Shown: positions 1-5,112 of the stretch, piece by piece
Layout: every line of letters begins with the position of its first letter
Position numbering within the stretch: the first letter of the stretch is position 1
Assembly: GCA_045578625.1 (NCBI GenBank)
Contig: JAZNKN010000046.1
Coordinates: 1-6,068 of the forward strand
From: RGIG3009 sp045578625
GTDB taxonomy: Bacteria > Bacillota > Clostridia > Oscillospirales > Acutalibacteraceae
Length of the DNA stretch: 6,068 bases
Direction of reading: 5' to 3'
The notes under the pieces: generated by a model
The model's input: only the letters and a program-made list of their open reading frames with translations
Told to the model about the DNA's origin: nothing
The model's database searches: none
Made by a program: the position numbers and the translations under genes

Positions 1-183
1 CGCCGCCCCTACATTCACATAGCCCATAAGCGGGGCGTCGAGGGCGCCGCCCCCTACAAAGCCCGCGGGCGGCAGGTTGCCGCCCCTACCACCCCAAAAC
101 GGCATGGTAGGGGAGGGCCTCTGCGCCCTCCCGCGCAGGGATCGCACAGGCTTGGGCGGAACGACACGCCGGTTGTTCCCTAC
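1..183 (+). repeat. Mosaic hairpin repeat, copy R1
   Basis: GC-rich intergenic sequence built from consecutive hairpin modules, several ending in CCCTAC. Positions 1-34 are the tail of one unit (CCGCCCCTA ... CCCATAAGCGG) that recurs at about 2141-2170. Positions 50-145 match 4963-5058 with only about two substitutions, and 81-183 match 1991-2093. Module A is GGGCGGCA/GGT/TGCCGCCC, module B is GGGAGGGC/CTCTGC/GCCCTCCC, and module C is GGAACGAC/ACGCCG/GTTGTTCC, which contains one G·U pair. No convincing gene is seen in 1-276; the short frame across it is repeat sequence that happens to stay open. No transposase or terminal inverted repeat is visible. Confidence 0.85.
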
Positions 184-221
184 CAGTATAACACACTTTC
201 GCCGTATTGCAAAGAAAATGT

Positions 222-250
222 TTGCTTTTCCCTTCAAATTAGAGTATGAT
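222..250 (+). promoter_or_regulatory. Sigma-A promoter for the ACT/PFL operon
   Basis: A TTGCTT -35 element (222-227) is followed after 17 bp by TATGAT (245-250), which matches five of six consensus -10 bases. The stretch lies in locally AT-rich DNA, in contrast to the GC-rich repeat just upstream. Transcription would start near 257, giving a leader of about 25 nt carrying the SD AAAGGAG (269-275). No riboswitch-sized leader is present. Confidence 0.6.
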
Positions 251-282
251 AGTAGCAAACACAACGTAAAAGGAGAATGACT

Positions 283-552
283 ATGCGCGCTGTTATCACC
301 GTCATCGGTAAGGATATGGTGGGTATTCTGGCGAAGGTGTCTACCACCTGCGCCGCCCGCAACATCAACGTTCTGGAGGTCACCCAGTCGATCCTGCAGG
401 ATATGTTCGCCATGATCATGATGGTGGATATTGAAAACAGCAACGCTCCCTTCACGCAGTTTGCGGACGAGCTTGCCGCGATGGGTGAGGAGATGGGTCT
501 GTCCATCCACACCATGCACGAGGATATTTTTCAGTCGATGCACCGCATCTGA
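283..552 (+). CDS. ACT domain-containing protein, UPF0237 family
   Basis: The 89-residue protein is a single ACT domain, the ligand-binding fold used by amino-acid-responsive regulators. Visible features are the DMVGIL turn (residues 11-16) with the glycine typical of the ligand loop, the RNINVLEVTQ strand region (26-35), and the family-like C-terminus HEDIFQSMHRI. Its length is normal for UPF0237. I chose ATG 283 over ATG 277 because AAAGGAG ends at 275, leaving 7 nt before 283 but only 1 nt before 277. The UPF0210 gene starts 12 nt after the stop, and this gene pair is common in Firmicutes. A role as a small-molecule-sensing partner of the next protein is inference; the ligand is unknown. 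Confidence 0.93.
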   Translation: MRAVITVIGKDMVGILAKVSTTCAARNINVLEVTQSILQDMFAMIMMVDIENSNAPFTQFADELAAMGEEMGLSIHTMHEDIFQSMHRI

Positions 553-564
553 GGAGAGACGACT

Positions 565-1923
565 ATGCTGAACACCCGCGATATTCTGGAGACCATCACG
601 ATGATCCAGGAGGAAAACCTGGACATTCGTACCATCACGATGGGTATTTCGCTGCTGGATTGCTGCCACAGCGACATTGACACCGTGTGCGAGCGCGTGT
701 ATCACAAGATCACCACCCGCGCCAAGGATCTGGTCGCCACCGGCGAGCAGATCGAGAAGGAATACGGTATTCCGATCATCAACAAGCGCATCTCCATCAC
801 CCCCGCGTCGATGGTGCTGGCGGCCTGCGACGACAAGGACGCCCTAAAACTGGCGCACACGCTGGAGCGTGCCGCCTGCACCTGCGGCGTCAACTTCATC
901 GGCGGCTTTTCCGCGCTGGTGCATAAGGGCTACGCTGCCGGCGACCGCGAGCTGATCGACGCCATCCCCGAGGCGCTCGCGCAGACCGAGCACGTGTGCG
1001 CGTCGGTCAACATCGGCTCGACCAAGTCGGGCATCAATATGGACGCCGTGGAGCAGATGGGGCGCGTCGTGAAGCGCGCCGCCGAGCTGACCGCCGACCG
1101 TAACTGCATCGGTCCGGCCAAGTTGGTGGTATTCTGCAACGCGCCGGAGGACAACCCCTTTATGGCGGGTGCGTTCCACGGTCCGGGTGAGCCGGATTGT
1201 GTTATAAACGTCGGCGTTTCCGGTCCGGGTGTGGTGCGTGCCGCGCTCGCCAAGGCCGGTGATTGCGACCTGACCGCGGTGGCGGATCTCATCAAGCGCA
1301 CCGCGTTCAAGATCACGCGTATGGGTCAACTCGTCGCGCAGGAGGCGTCCCGCCGTCTCGGCGTGCCGTTCGGCATCGTCGACCTGTCGCTTGCGCCCAC
1401 GCCCGCGGTGGGTGACTCGGTCGCCCACATTCTGGAGGAGATCGGTCTGGAGCAGTGCGGCGCTCACGGTACGACCGCCACGCTCGCGATGCTCAACGAC
1501 GCGGTCAAGAAGGGCGGCGTGATGGCGTCGTCCCACGTCGGCGGTCTGTCCGGCGCGTTCATCCCGGTCACGGAGGACGCGGGTATGATCGCCGCCGCCC
1601 GCAGCGGCTGCCTGCGGCTGGAGAAGCTCGAGGCAATGACGGCGGTCTGCTCGGTGGGTCTGGATATGATCAACATCCCCGGCGATACCTCGCCTGAGAT
1701 CATTTCCGCCATCATCGCGGACGAAGCGGCGATCGGTATGATCAACAACAAGGCGACGGCGGTGCGCGTCATCCCCGCCATCGGCAAGACGGTCGGCGAG
1801 GAGCTGGAGTTTGGCGGCCTGCTGGGCAGCGGTCCGGTCATGCCGGTCAATCCTGCCTCGCCCGCGCGGTTCATCCACCGCGGCGGACGTATCCCCGCCC
1901 CGCTGCAGGCGCTGCGCAATTAA
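565..1923 (+). CDS. PFL family protein (UPF0210 / DUF711)
   Basis: The 452-residue length is typical of the UPF0210 family, whose fold is related to pyruvate formate-lyase/glycyl-radical enzymes but whose reaction has not been established to my knowledge. Conserved-looking blocks are FIGGFSALVHKG (111-122), FCNAPEDNPFMAGAFHG (190-206), INVGVSGPGVV (214-224), DLSLAPTPAVGDSV (273-286), SSHVGGLSGAFIPVTED (322-338) and the C-terminal FIHRGGRIPAP (436-446). I see no C-terminal glycyl-radical motif, so it should not be called a formate-lyase. The start is supported by GAGGAG at 551-556, overlapping the upstream stop. It is co-transcribed with the ACT gene and followed 15 nt later by a strong terminator. 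No signal peptide or membrane segment is apparent, so it is probably cytosolic. Confidence 0.93.
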   Translation: MLNTRDILETITMIQEENLDIRTITMGISLLDCCHSDIDTVCERVYHKITTRAKDLVATGEQIEKEYGIPIINKRISITPASMVLAACDDKDALKLAHTLERAACTCGVNFIGGFSALVHKGYAAGDRELIDAIPEALAQTEHVCASVNIGSTKSGINMDAVEQMGRVVKRAAELTADRNCIGPAKLVVFCNAPEDNPFMAGAFHGPGEPDCVINVGVSGPGVVRAALAKAGDCDLTAVADLIKRTAFKITRMGQLVAQEASRRLGVPFGIVDLSLAPTPAVGDSVAHILEEIGLEQCGAHGTTATLAMLNDAVKKGGVMASSHVGGLSGAFIPVTEDAGMIAAARSGCLRLEKLEAMTAVCSVGLDMINIPGDTSPEIISAIIADEAAIGMINNKATAVRVIPAIGKTVGEELEFGGLLGSGPVMPVNPASPARFIHRGGRIPAPLQALRN

Positions 1924-1938
1924 ACAGAATGAGACATG

Positions 1939-1966
1939 AAAAAACCGCCCTACGGGGCGGTTTTTT
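1939..1966. terminator. Bidirectional Rho-independent terminator
   Basis: CCGCCC (1945-1950) pairs with GGGCGG (1955-1960) around a TACG loop, giving the very stable cUNCGg tetraloop on the plus strand. Six A (1939-1944) and six T (1961-1966) flank the stem, so the structure ends in a U-tract in both directions. It lies 15 nt after the PFL-family stop and about 210 nt beyond the end of the minus-strand operon, so it may serve both converging units. Confidence 0.93.
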
Positions 1967-1989
1967 GTTTGAATTGTTCGAAGAGAACT

Positions 1990-2170
1990 CCGCCCCTACC
2001 ACCCCAAAACGGCATTGTAGGGGAGGGCCTCTGCGCCCTCCCGCGCAGGGATCGCGCAGGTTTGGGCGGAACGACACGCAGGTCGTTCCCTACGGTGTAG
2101 CAATGGGTTTGTGGGGAATTTGACGGGCGGGCGGCAGGTTGCCGCCCCTATTCGCACATCCCATAAGCGG
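1990..2170 (+). repeat. Mosaic hairpin repeat, copy R2
   Basis: This fills the space between the two convergent operons. Positions 1991-2093 match 81-183 and include the spacer CACCCCAAAACGGCAT, module B (GGGAGGGC/CTCTGC/GCCCTCCC) and module C (GGAACGAC/ACGCAG/GTCGTTCC, here fully paired). A link containing GGAATTTGACGG (near 2115) leads into another module A and the tail CCCATAAGCGG, ending six bases before the stop codon of the HAD gene. The same link occurs near 5988-5998 before copy R4. No gene is seen here. Confidence 0.85.
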
Positions 2171-2175
2171 CACCA

Positions 2176-2853
2176 TCACAGCAGCGTCATCAATTCCGGC
2201 AGGGAATTGACCACGCGGGTGCCGGGAGCGAGGGTGGCGGGGTCGGCGTGGCGCGTGTTGACGAGACACGCCGCCAGCCCGGCGTTTTGTGCGCCGCGGA
2301 TGTCCGCGTTCACCGAATCGCCCAACATCATGACCTCGTCCCGCGGCGGGTCGCCCAGCTCGCGCAGGACGGCGTCGAAAAACGCGGGGGCGGGCTTATC
2401 GTAGCCTACCAGATCCGAGGTGAGGATGCGGGTGAAATACTTGGCAAGTCCCGCGGCCTCCAGCCGCTGCTCCTGCTGACGCTGCGGTGCGTTACTGGCG
2501 GTGGCGAGGGTGTAGCGCTCGGCCAGATACGCCAGTGTCTCCGCCGCGCCCTCCTCCGGAACGGAGCTGTCGTGCAGGTGATGGCGGAAGCGCGCTTCTA
2601 CCGTCGGGCCGTCGGCATCCAGACCCAGCGCCTCCAGCACCCGCGTCCAGCGGGTGGCGTACAGCTGCTTCTGGGTCAGCGTGCCGGCCGCGACCTGCTC
2701 CCAAAGACCGCCGTTGATGCGGTGGTAGGCGGCAAACTGCGCGTCATCAAACGTCAGCCCTACGTCCGCTAACGCCCGACGGATCACCGGATCCACACAG
2801 TCGCGGAAGTTCAGCAGGGTATCGTCAATATCAAACAGCAAATAGCGTATCAT
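2176..2853 (-). CDS. HAD-superfamily hydrolase, YjjG/YfnB-like nucleotidase-type phosphatase
   Basis: The 225-residue protein has all four HAD motifs. Motif I is LLFDIDDTLL, with D8 as nucleophile and D10 as acid/base. Motif II is ATASN, with S120. Motif III is K153 in YDKPAPAFF. Motif IV is GDSVNAD, with D179 and D184. Residues about 16-95 form a helical C1-type cap. The pattern suggests a nucleotide or sugar-phosphate phosphatase; the substrate is not deducible. The frame is open further upstream, but ATG 2853 is preferred because it forms an ATGA overlap with the stop of the preceding gene and has GGAGGA (2863-2868) about 9 nt upstream. An ATG at 2862 abuts that SD and is unlikely. It is the last gene of the repressor operon and probably depends on translational coupling. 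Confidence 0.9.
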   Translation of the reverse strand: MIRYLLFDIDDTLLNFRDCVDPVIRRALADVGLTFDDAQFAAYHRINGGLWEQVAAGTLTQKQLYATRWTRVLEALGLDADGPTVEARFRHHLHDSSVPEEGAAETLAYLAERYTLATASNAPQRQQEQRLEAAGLAKYFTRILTSDLVGYDKPAPAFFDAVLRELGDPPRDEVMMLGDSVNADIRGAQNAGLAACLVNTRHADPATLAPGTRVVNSLPELMTLL

Positions 2854-3395
2854 ACGTCCCATTCCTCCAACGGTACGCGGTGACAGTTCACCACCGCGTC
2901 GGTCAGCTCGCCGTCCGGCGCGTATTCCATCATCAGGTGGAAGAACCGCCGCCCTTCGCCCAGTGCTTTGAGCGCTAAGCGGTCGGCGCGCCACATCTTC
3001 AGCTTGGGCAGGCGCTCCTTTTTGACCCATTTCAGCTCGCCGTCCGGACGTTCCGTCTGCAGCTCGCCCTCCCATTCGGTAGCGGTGAACACGTAGACGC
3101 GCTCGTAAAGGTAGCGCGGGACGGTGTAATACAACTCGATCAGACCGTGGAACTTCCACTTGGTCGGGGTCACGCCGGTGGCGTCCGGTATGGTGCGGCG
3201 CATCGCCTTCACCGCGTACTCACGCGGGATGCGGCGTGTGATCACGCCGTTCCAGAGCCCCTCGTTGATGAGGTTCTTGCGGCGGTTGCGGTGCAGCAGC
3301 AGTACCTCGCCGTCGCGCTCCAGATACATCAGCACGGTGGACCGAAAGATGCGGTGCGGCTGCGGATAGGCGACCTCAGGTTTTTTTCGTGACAT
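2850..3395 (-). CDS. Nudix-fold protein with degenerate Nudix box (probable pseudoenzyme)
   Basis: The 181-residue protein matches the MutT-like Nudix layout of Firmicutes across its length: strand VLLLHRNRRKNLINEGLWNGV (31-51, given as landmarks V31 to V51), later VYVFTATEWEGEL (100-112), ELKWVKKERL (120-129) and FFHLMMEY (151-158). The Nudix box falls without gaps at residues 53-75, but in the consensus GX5EX7REUXEEXGU only E59, R67 and G74 remain. The first G is T53, and the helix glutamates are T68, D71 and A72. Neither other forward frame restores a box, so these are substitutions rather than a frameshift. Mg-dependent pyrophosphohydrolase activity is therefore doubtful; a sensing or partner role is inference. 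It starts 3 nt after the repressor stop (SD GGAGG 3405-3409, 9-nt spacing) and overlaps the HAD start. Confidence 0.85.
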   Translation of the reverse strand: MSRKKPEVAYPQPHRIFRSTVLMYLERDGEVLLLHRNRRKNLINEGLWNGVITRRIPREYAVKAMRRTIPDATGVTPTKWKFHGLIELYYTVPRYLYERVYVFTATEWEGELQTERPDGELKWVKKERLPKLKMWRADRLALKALGEGRRFFHLMMEYAPDGELTDAVVNCHRVPLEEWDV

Positions 3396-3409
3396 AGGTT
3401 ATCGCCTCC
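3396..3409 (-). promoter_or_regulatory. SD of the Nudix-like gene embedded in the repressor's Arg codons
   Basis: On the minus strand the last repressor codons, CGG AGG CGA TAA, contain GGAGG (3409 to 3405), placed 9 nt before ATG 3395. The ribosome site therefore encodes part of the six-arginine tail of the repressor, which ties the two genes together. Confidence 0.8.
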
Positions 3410-4295
3410 GTCTGCGGCGCTGCTCCACGACAACGCCTGCGATGGTGACCGGCAGGGAGAGAACCTCCTGCCGGGTATAGCTGCGTACGGGATACTCCGG
3501 ATTGAGCGGGCGCAGCTGAATGCCGTTTTCGGTCAGCGTCAGCCGCTTGAGCGTGGCGTCTGAGCCACCGATGTAGGCCACCACGTCGTCGCCGGTGTCG
3601 GCGGTGGACTGTACGCGCAGGATCACCACGTCGCCGTCGCGGTATTCGGGGTACATGCTGTCCCCCGTGACGAGCAGACCGAAATAGTCGTAGCCCGAGC
3701 CGGCCAGCGAGCTGTCCAGCTCGATCTCCTCCACCACGTCGGTGATGGCTTCGATGGGAATGCCCGCCGGCACACGTCCCAGCACCGGCACGCGGCGGCG
3801 CGGGGTCATCGGAATGACGTTCTCGCTGCCGTCCCGCAGGGCGGGGGTATAGCGATCGGCGGGGAGGGGGGCGACGTTGCTCTCCTCCGGCAGCACCATC
3901 TCACCCAACAGCACCGCGCGTGGGGCGCGGAAATAGCGGGTCAGCAGCTCCAGCTCCTCCTCGGTGGGGACGACCTGACCGCGGCGCAGCGCCATCATAC
4001 GGCTGTGCGGCAGCGCCAGATCGCGCTCCATCCGCTCCGGTGTGCGCCCCCACGCGGTACACAGCCGCTCCAGCGAGGCTGCAAAGCCCGCCGCCGGCAA
4101 CGGATCGTCCAAGATCGCGCTTTTCGGGATGCCGAAATGCGCCGCCAGACGCGCCACAGCACCCATCCGCGGCTCCTTGGTACCAAGCTCCCACGTGGAC
4201 ACCGCCTTGTCCGACACGCCGGCGATCTCGCCAAGCTCGCGTTGGGTCAGGTGATGCTCTTCCCGCAAACGGCGGATATTCTCACCGATAGACAT
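3399..4295 (-). CDS. XRE-family repressor with S24 (LexA/CI-like) self-cleavage domain and probable second HTH
   Basis: The 298-residue protein begins with a standard Cro/CI HTH (residues about 3-62; LTQRELGEIAGVSDKAVSTWE at 16-36, flanked by L16 and E36). A second, degenerate HTH-like segment follows at about 73-131 (TPERMERDLALPHSRMMALRR, then EELELLTRYFRAPRAVLLGE). The C-terminal S24 domain has the cleavage-site pair A177-G178 in VLGRVPAGIP, catalytic S213 in GDSMYPE and K250 in ATLKRL, so RecA-stimulated self-cleavage is plausible. The protein ends in six arginines. The start is supported by GGGAGGT about 7 nt upstream. It heads a three-gene minus-strand operon and faces a phage-like operon across shared dyads, which fits an autoregulating immunity repressor. 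Confidence 0.93.
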   Translation of the reverse strand: MSIGENIRRLREEHHLTQRELGEIAGVSDKAVSTWELGTKEPRMGAVARLAAHFGIPKSAILDDPLPAAGFAASLERLCTAWGRTPERMERDLALPHSRMMALRRGQVVPTEEELELLTRYFRAPRAVLLGEMVLPEESNVAPLPADRYTPALRDGSENVIPMTPRRRVPVLGRVPAGIPIEAITDVVEEIELDSSLAGSGYDYFGLLVTGDSMYPEYRDGDVVILRVQSTADTGDDVVAYIGGSDATLKRLTLTENGIQLRPLNPEYPVRSYTRQEVLSLPVTIAGVVVEQRRRRRR

Positions 4296-4319
4296 AGGCT
4301 CTACCTCCCTTATACCTCT

Positions 4320-4348
4320 ATTTTACACCCAAAGTAGAGAAATGGCAA
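4320..4348 (-). promoter_or_regulatory. Sigma-A promoter for the repressor operon
   Basis: Read on the minus strand, TTGCCA (4348-4343) is followed after 17 bp by TAAAAT (4325-4320), each matching five of six consensus bases. The spacer contains the operator half-site TCTACTT. Transcription would start near 4313, giving a leader of under 20 nt before the repressor ATG. Confidence 0.72.
4324..4338. promoter_or_regulatory. Operator-like half-site in the repressor promoter
   Basis: AAGTAGA at 4332-4338 is an exact half of the dyad found at 4467-4481; the other arm (4324-4330) matches poorly. It lies between the -35 and -10 of the minus-strand promoter, where a bound repressor could autoregulate. 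Support comes only from the half-site and its position. Confidence 0.45.
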
Positions 4349-4365
4349 GATTTTTTTGCGGATAA

Positions 4366-4380
4366 TCTACTTTTGCTTGA
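4366..4380. promoter_or_regulatory. Operator-like half-site at the plus promoter -35
   Basis: TCTACTT at 4366-4372 is an exact left half of the 4467-4481 dyad; the right arm is weak. The 15-bp frame overlaps the start of the TTGACA element (4377-4382). Confidence 0.4.
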
Positions 4381-4405
4381 CATTCTACCGAAAGGAGAGT
4401 ATAAT
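4377..4405 (+). promoter_or_regulatory. Consensus sigma-A promoter of the phage-like operon
   Basis: A perfect TTGACA (4377-4382) is separated by the optimal 17 bp from a perfect TATAAT (4400-4405). Transcription would start near 4412, giving a leader of about 87 nt before ATG 4499. Such an unrestrained consensus promoter normally needs tight repression, and operator-like sequence occupies its spacer. Confidence 0.9.
4384..4398. promoter_or_regulatory. Operator within the plus promoter spacer
   Basis: TCTACCG-A-AAGGAGA matches 12 of 15 positions of the perfect dyad TCTACTT-A-AAGTAGA at 4467-4481 and sits between the -35 and -10 elements. A bound repressor here would block RNA polymerase. Binding is inferred. 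Confidence 0.6.
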
Positions 4406-4425
4406 GGGTAGTAACCAAGAGGGAA

Positions 4426-4455
4426 CCTCGATGCCGCGGCATCGGGGATTTCTTT
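4426..4455 (+). terminator. Leader hairpin, possible attenuator
   Basis: CCTCGATGC (4426-4434) pairs with GCATCGGGG (4439-4447) around a CGCG loop, with one T·G pair, and is followed by ATTTCTTT (4448-4455). It lies between the plus-strand start point and the first gene. The T-rich tail is imperfect, so this may be a weak intrinsic terminator or only an mRNA stability element. The inner 16 bp (4429-4444) are also a perfect DNA palindrome. Confidence 0.5.
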
Positions 4456-4466
4456 GGCGCTATATA

Positions 4467-4481
4467 TCTACTTAAAGTAGA
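4467..4481. promoter_or_regulatory. Perfect operator dyad TCTACTT-A-AAGTAGA
   Basis: This is a perfect inverted repeat with 7-bp arms and a single central base, about 55 bp downstream of the predicted plus-strand start and directly before the SD AAAGGAGG (4483-4490). It is the best copy of a motif repeated in the intergenic region, and is most simply a repressor site acting as a transcription roadblock. Confidence 0.65.
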
Positions 4482-4498
4482 GAAAGGAGGGAGAGAGG

Positions 4499-4870
4499 AT
4501 GCCGAATCGGATACTCAAGGAGTCGGTGTGTACCAGTCCGAACATGGAGCGGCTGAGCTGGTTTGAGGAGGTGTGCTTTTACCGGCTGATCGTGCAGTGT
4601 GACGACTATGGACGGTTGGACGCGCGACCGGTGTTGCTGCGTGCCAAGCTGTTCCCGCTGCGCGAGGACGTGCAGGTCGCCGAGGTGGACGCGGCGATGG
4701 CGCGGCTGGAGGAGGTGGGGCTGATCGAGCGGTATGAGGTGATCGGGCGTCCCTATTTACAGCTTGCGACGTGGGAGCGGCATCAGCGCGTGCGTAATAA
4801 GCGCAGTCGGTTCCCGCCGCCGCTGTGGTGCGCCGATCTGGCGCAGTGGGAGGAGAAATTTGAGGATTGA
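4499..4870 (+). CDS. Phage replisome-organizer-like N-terminal domain protein, truncated
   Basis: The 123-residue product resembles the N-terminal winged-helix region of replication initiator/replisome organizer proteins in Firmicutes phages. Landmarks are MPNRILKES at the start, FYRLIVQCDDYGRLDARP (27-44), LRAKLFPLR (47-55), a two-helix segment with ARLEEVGLIERYE (68-80), and GRPYLQLATWERHQRVRNKR (83-102). The SD AAAGGAGG (4483-4490) lies 8 nt before the ATG. Family members I recall continue through a Ser/Asn/Pro-rich linker into a C-terminal domain; here a TGA ends the protein soon after RFPPP. Linker-like sequence reappears beyond a repeat block, in another frame. It is first in the operon under the consensus phage-type promoter. 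It may bind DNA but is unlikely to recruit a helicase alone. Confidence 0.82.
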   Translation: MPNRILKESVCTSPNMERLSWFEEVCFYRLIVQCDDYGRLDARPVLLRAKLFPLREDVQVAEVDAAMARLEEVGLIERYEVIGRPYLQLATWERHQRVRNKRSRFPPPLWCADLAQWEEKFED

Positions 4871-4896
4871 ACAAGGCGAGACTGGGGGAGTTATGT

Positions 4897-4960
4897 GAGG
4901 TGAACCTCTCCGTCTGCGGTTGCACCGCAGACACCTCCCCTGATAGGGGAGGCTTATTTT
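4897..4960 (+). terminator. Three-hairpin element ending in a terminator-like stem
   Basis: Three hairpins run in series: GAGGT/GA/ACCTC (4897-4908), GTCTGCGGT/TGC/ACCGCAGAC (4912-4932, nine perfect pairs), and CCTCCCCT/GAT/AGGGGAGG (4934-4952) followed by CTTATTTT. The last has the form of an intrinsic terminator and lies 63 nt after the truncated replication gene. The block resembles interspersed palindromic elements of gut Firmicutes, by recollection, and abuts repeat copy R3. It would reduce expression of the genes downstream. Confidence 0.6.
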
Positions 4961-5112
4961 GCCCCCCTACAAAGCCCGCGGGCGGCAGGTTGCCGCCCCT
5001 ACCACCCCAAAACGGCATTGTAGGGGAGGGCCTCTGTGCCCTCCCGCGCAGGGATCGCGTAGGTTTTGGAGGGCGGGCGCAGAGGCCCGCCCCTACGGTG
5101 AGATTGTGCGAG
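4961..5112 (+). repeat. Mosaic hairpin repeat, copy R3, inside the phage-like operon
   Basis: Positions 4963-5058 match 50-145 of the window with about two substitutions (modules A and B). After GGGATCGC, module C of the other copies is replaced by GGGCGGG/CGCAGAGG/CCCGCCC, then CCTACGGTG. The right-hand end GTGAGATTGTGCG resembles GTGGGATCGTGCG at 5976-5988 beside R4. The block separates the truncated replication gene from the linker-like remnant. A long frame stays open through it by composition and is not evidence for a protein. Confidence 0.85.

Noticed and set aside
1..183. CRISPR array or insertion sequence
   Set aside because: There is no regular repeat-spacer spacing, no cas or transposase gene, and the units are hairpin modules of differing sequence.
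277..282. ATG 277 as start of the ACT gene
   Set aside because: It is only 1 nt from the SD; ATG 283 has ideal spacing and matches the MRAVITVIGKD start of the family.
844..1878. 344-residue minus-strand frame opposite the PFL-family gene
   Set aside because: Arg/His/Asp-rich complement of a GC-rich gene; no start signal or recognisable domain.
565..1923. Annotation as pyruvate formate-lyase
   Set aside because: The protein is about 450 residues with no glycyl-radical motif; only the family name refers to PFL.
2854..3159. Upstream extension of the HAD gene to a 327-residue protein
   Set aside because: It would overlap most of the Nudix-like gene in another frame, and the HAD fold begins exactly at MIRYLLFDID with an ATGA coupling start.
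3216..3245. Paired frameshifts hiding an intact Nudix box
   Set aside because: Reading the other two frames across the box gave stops and no GX5E or REUXEE pattern.
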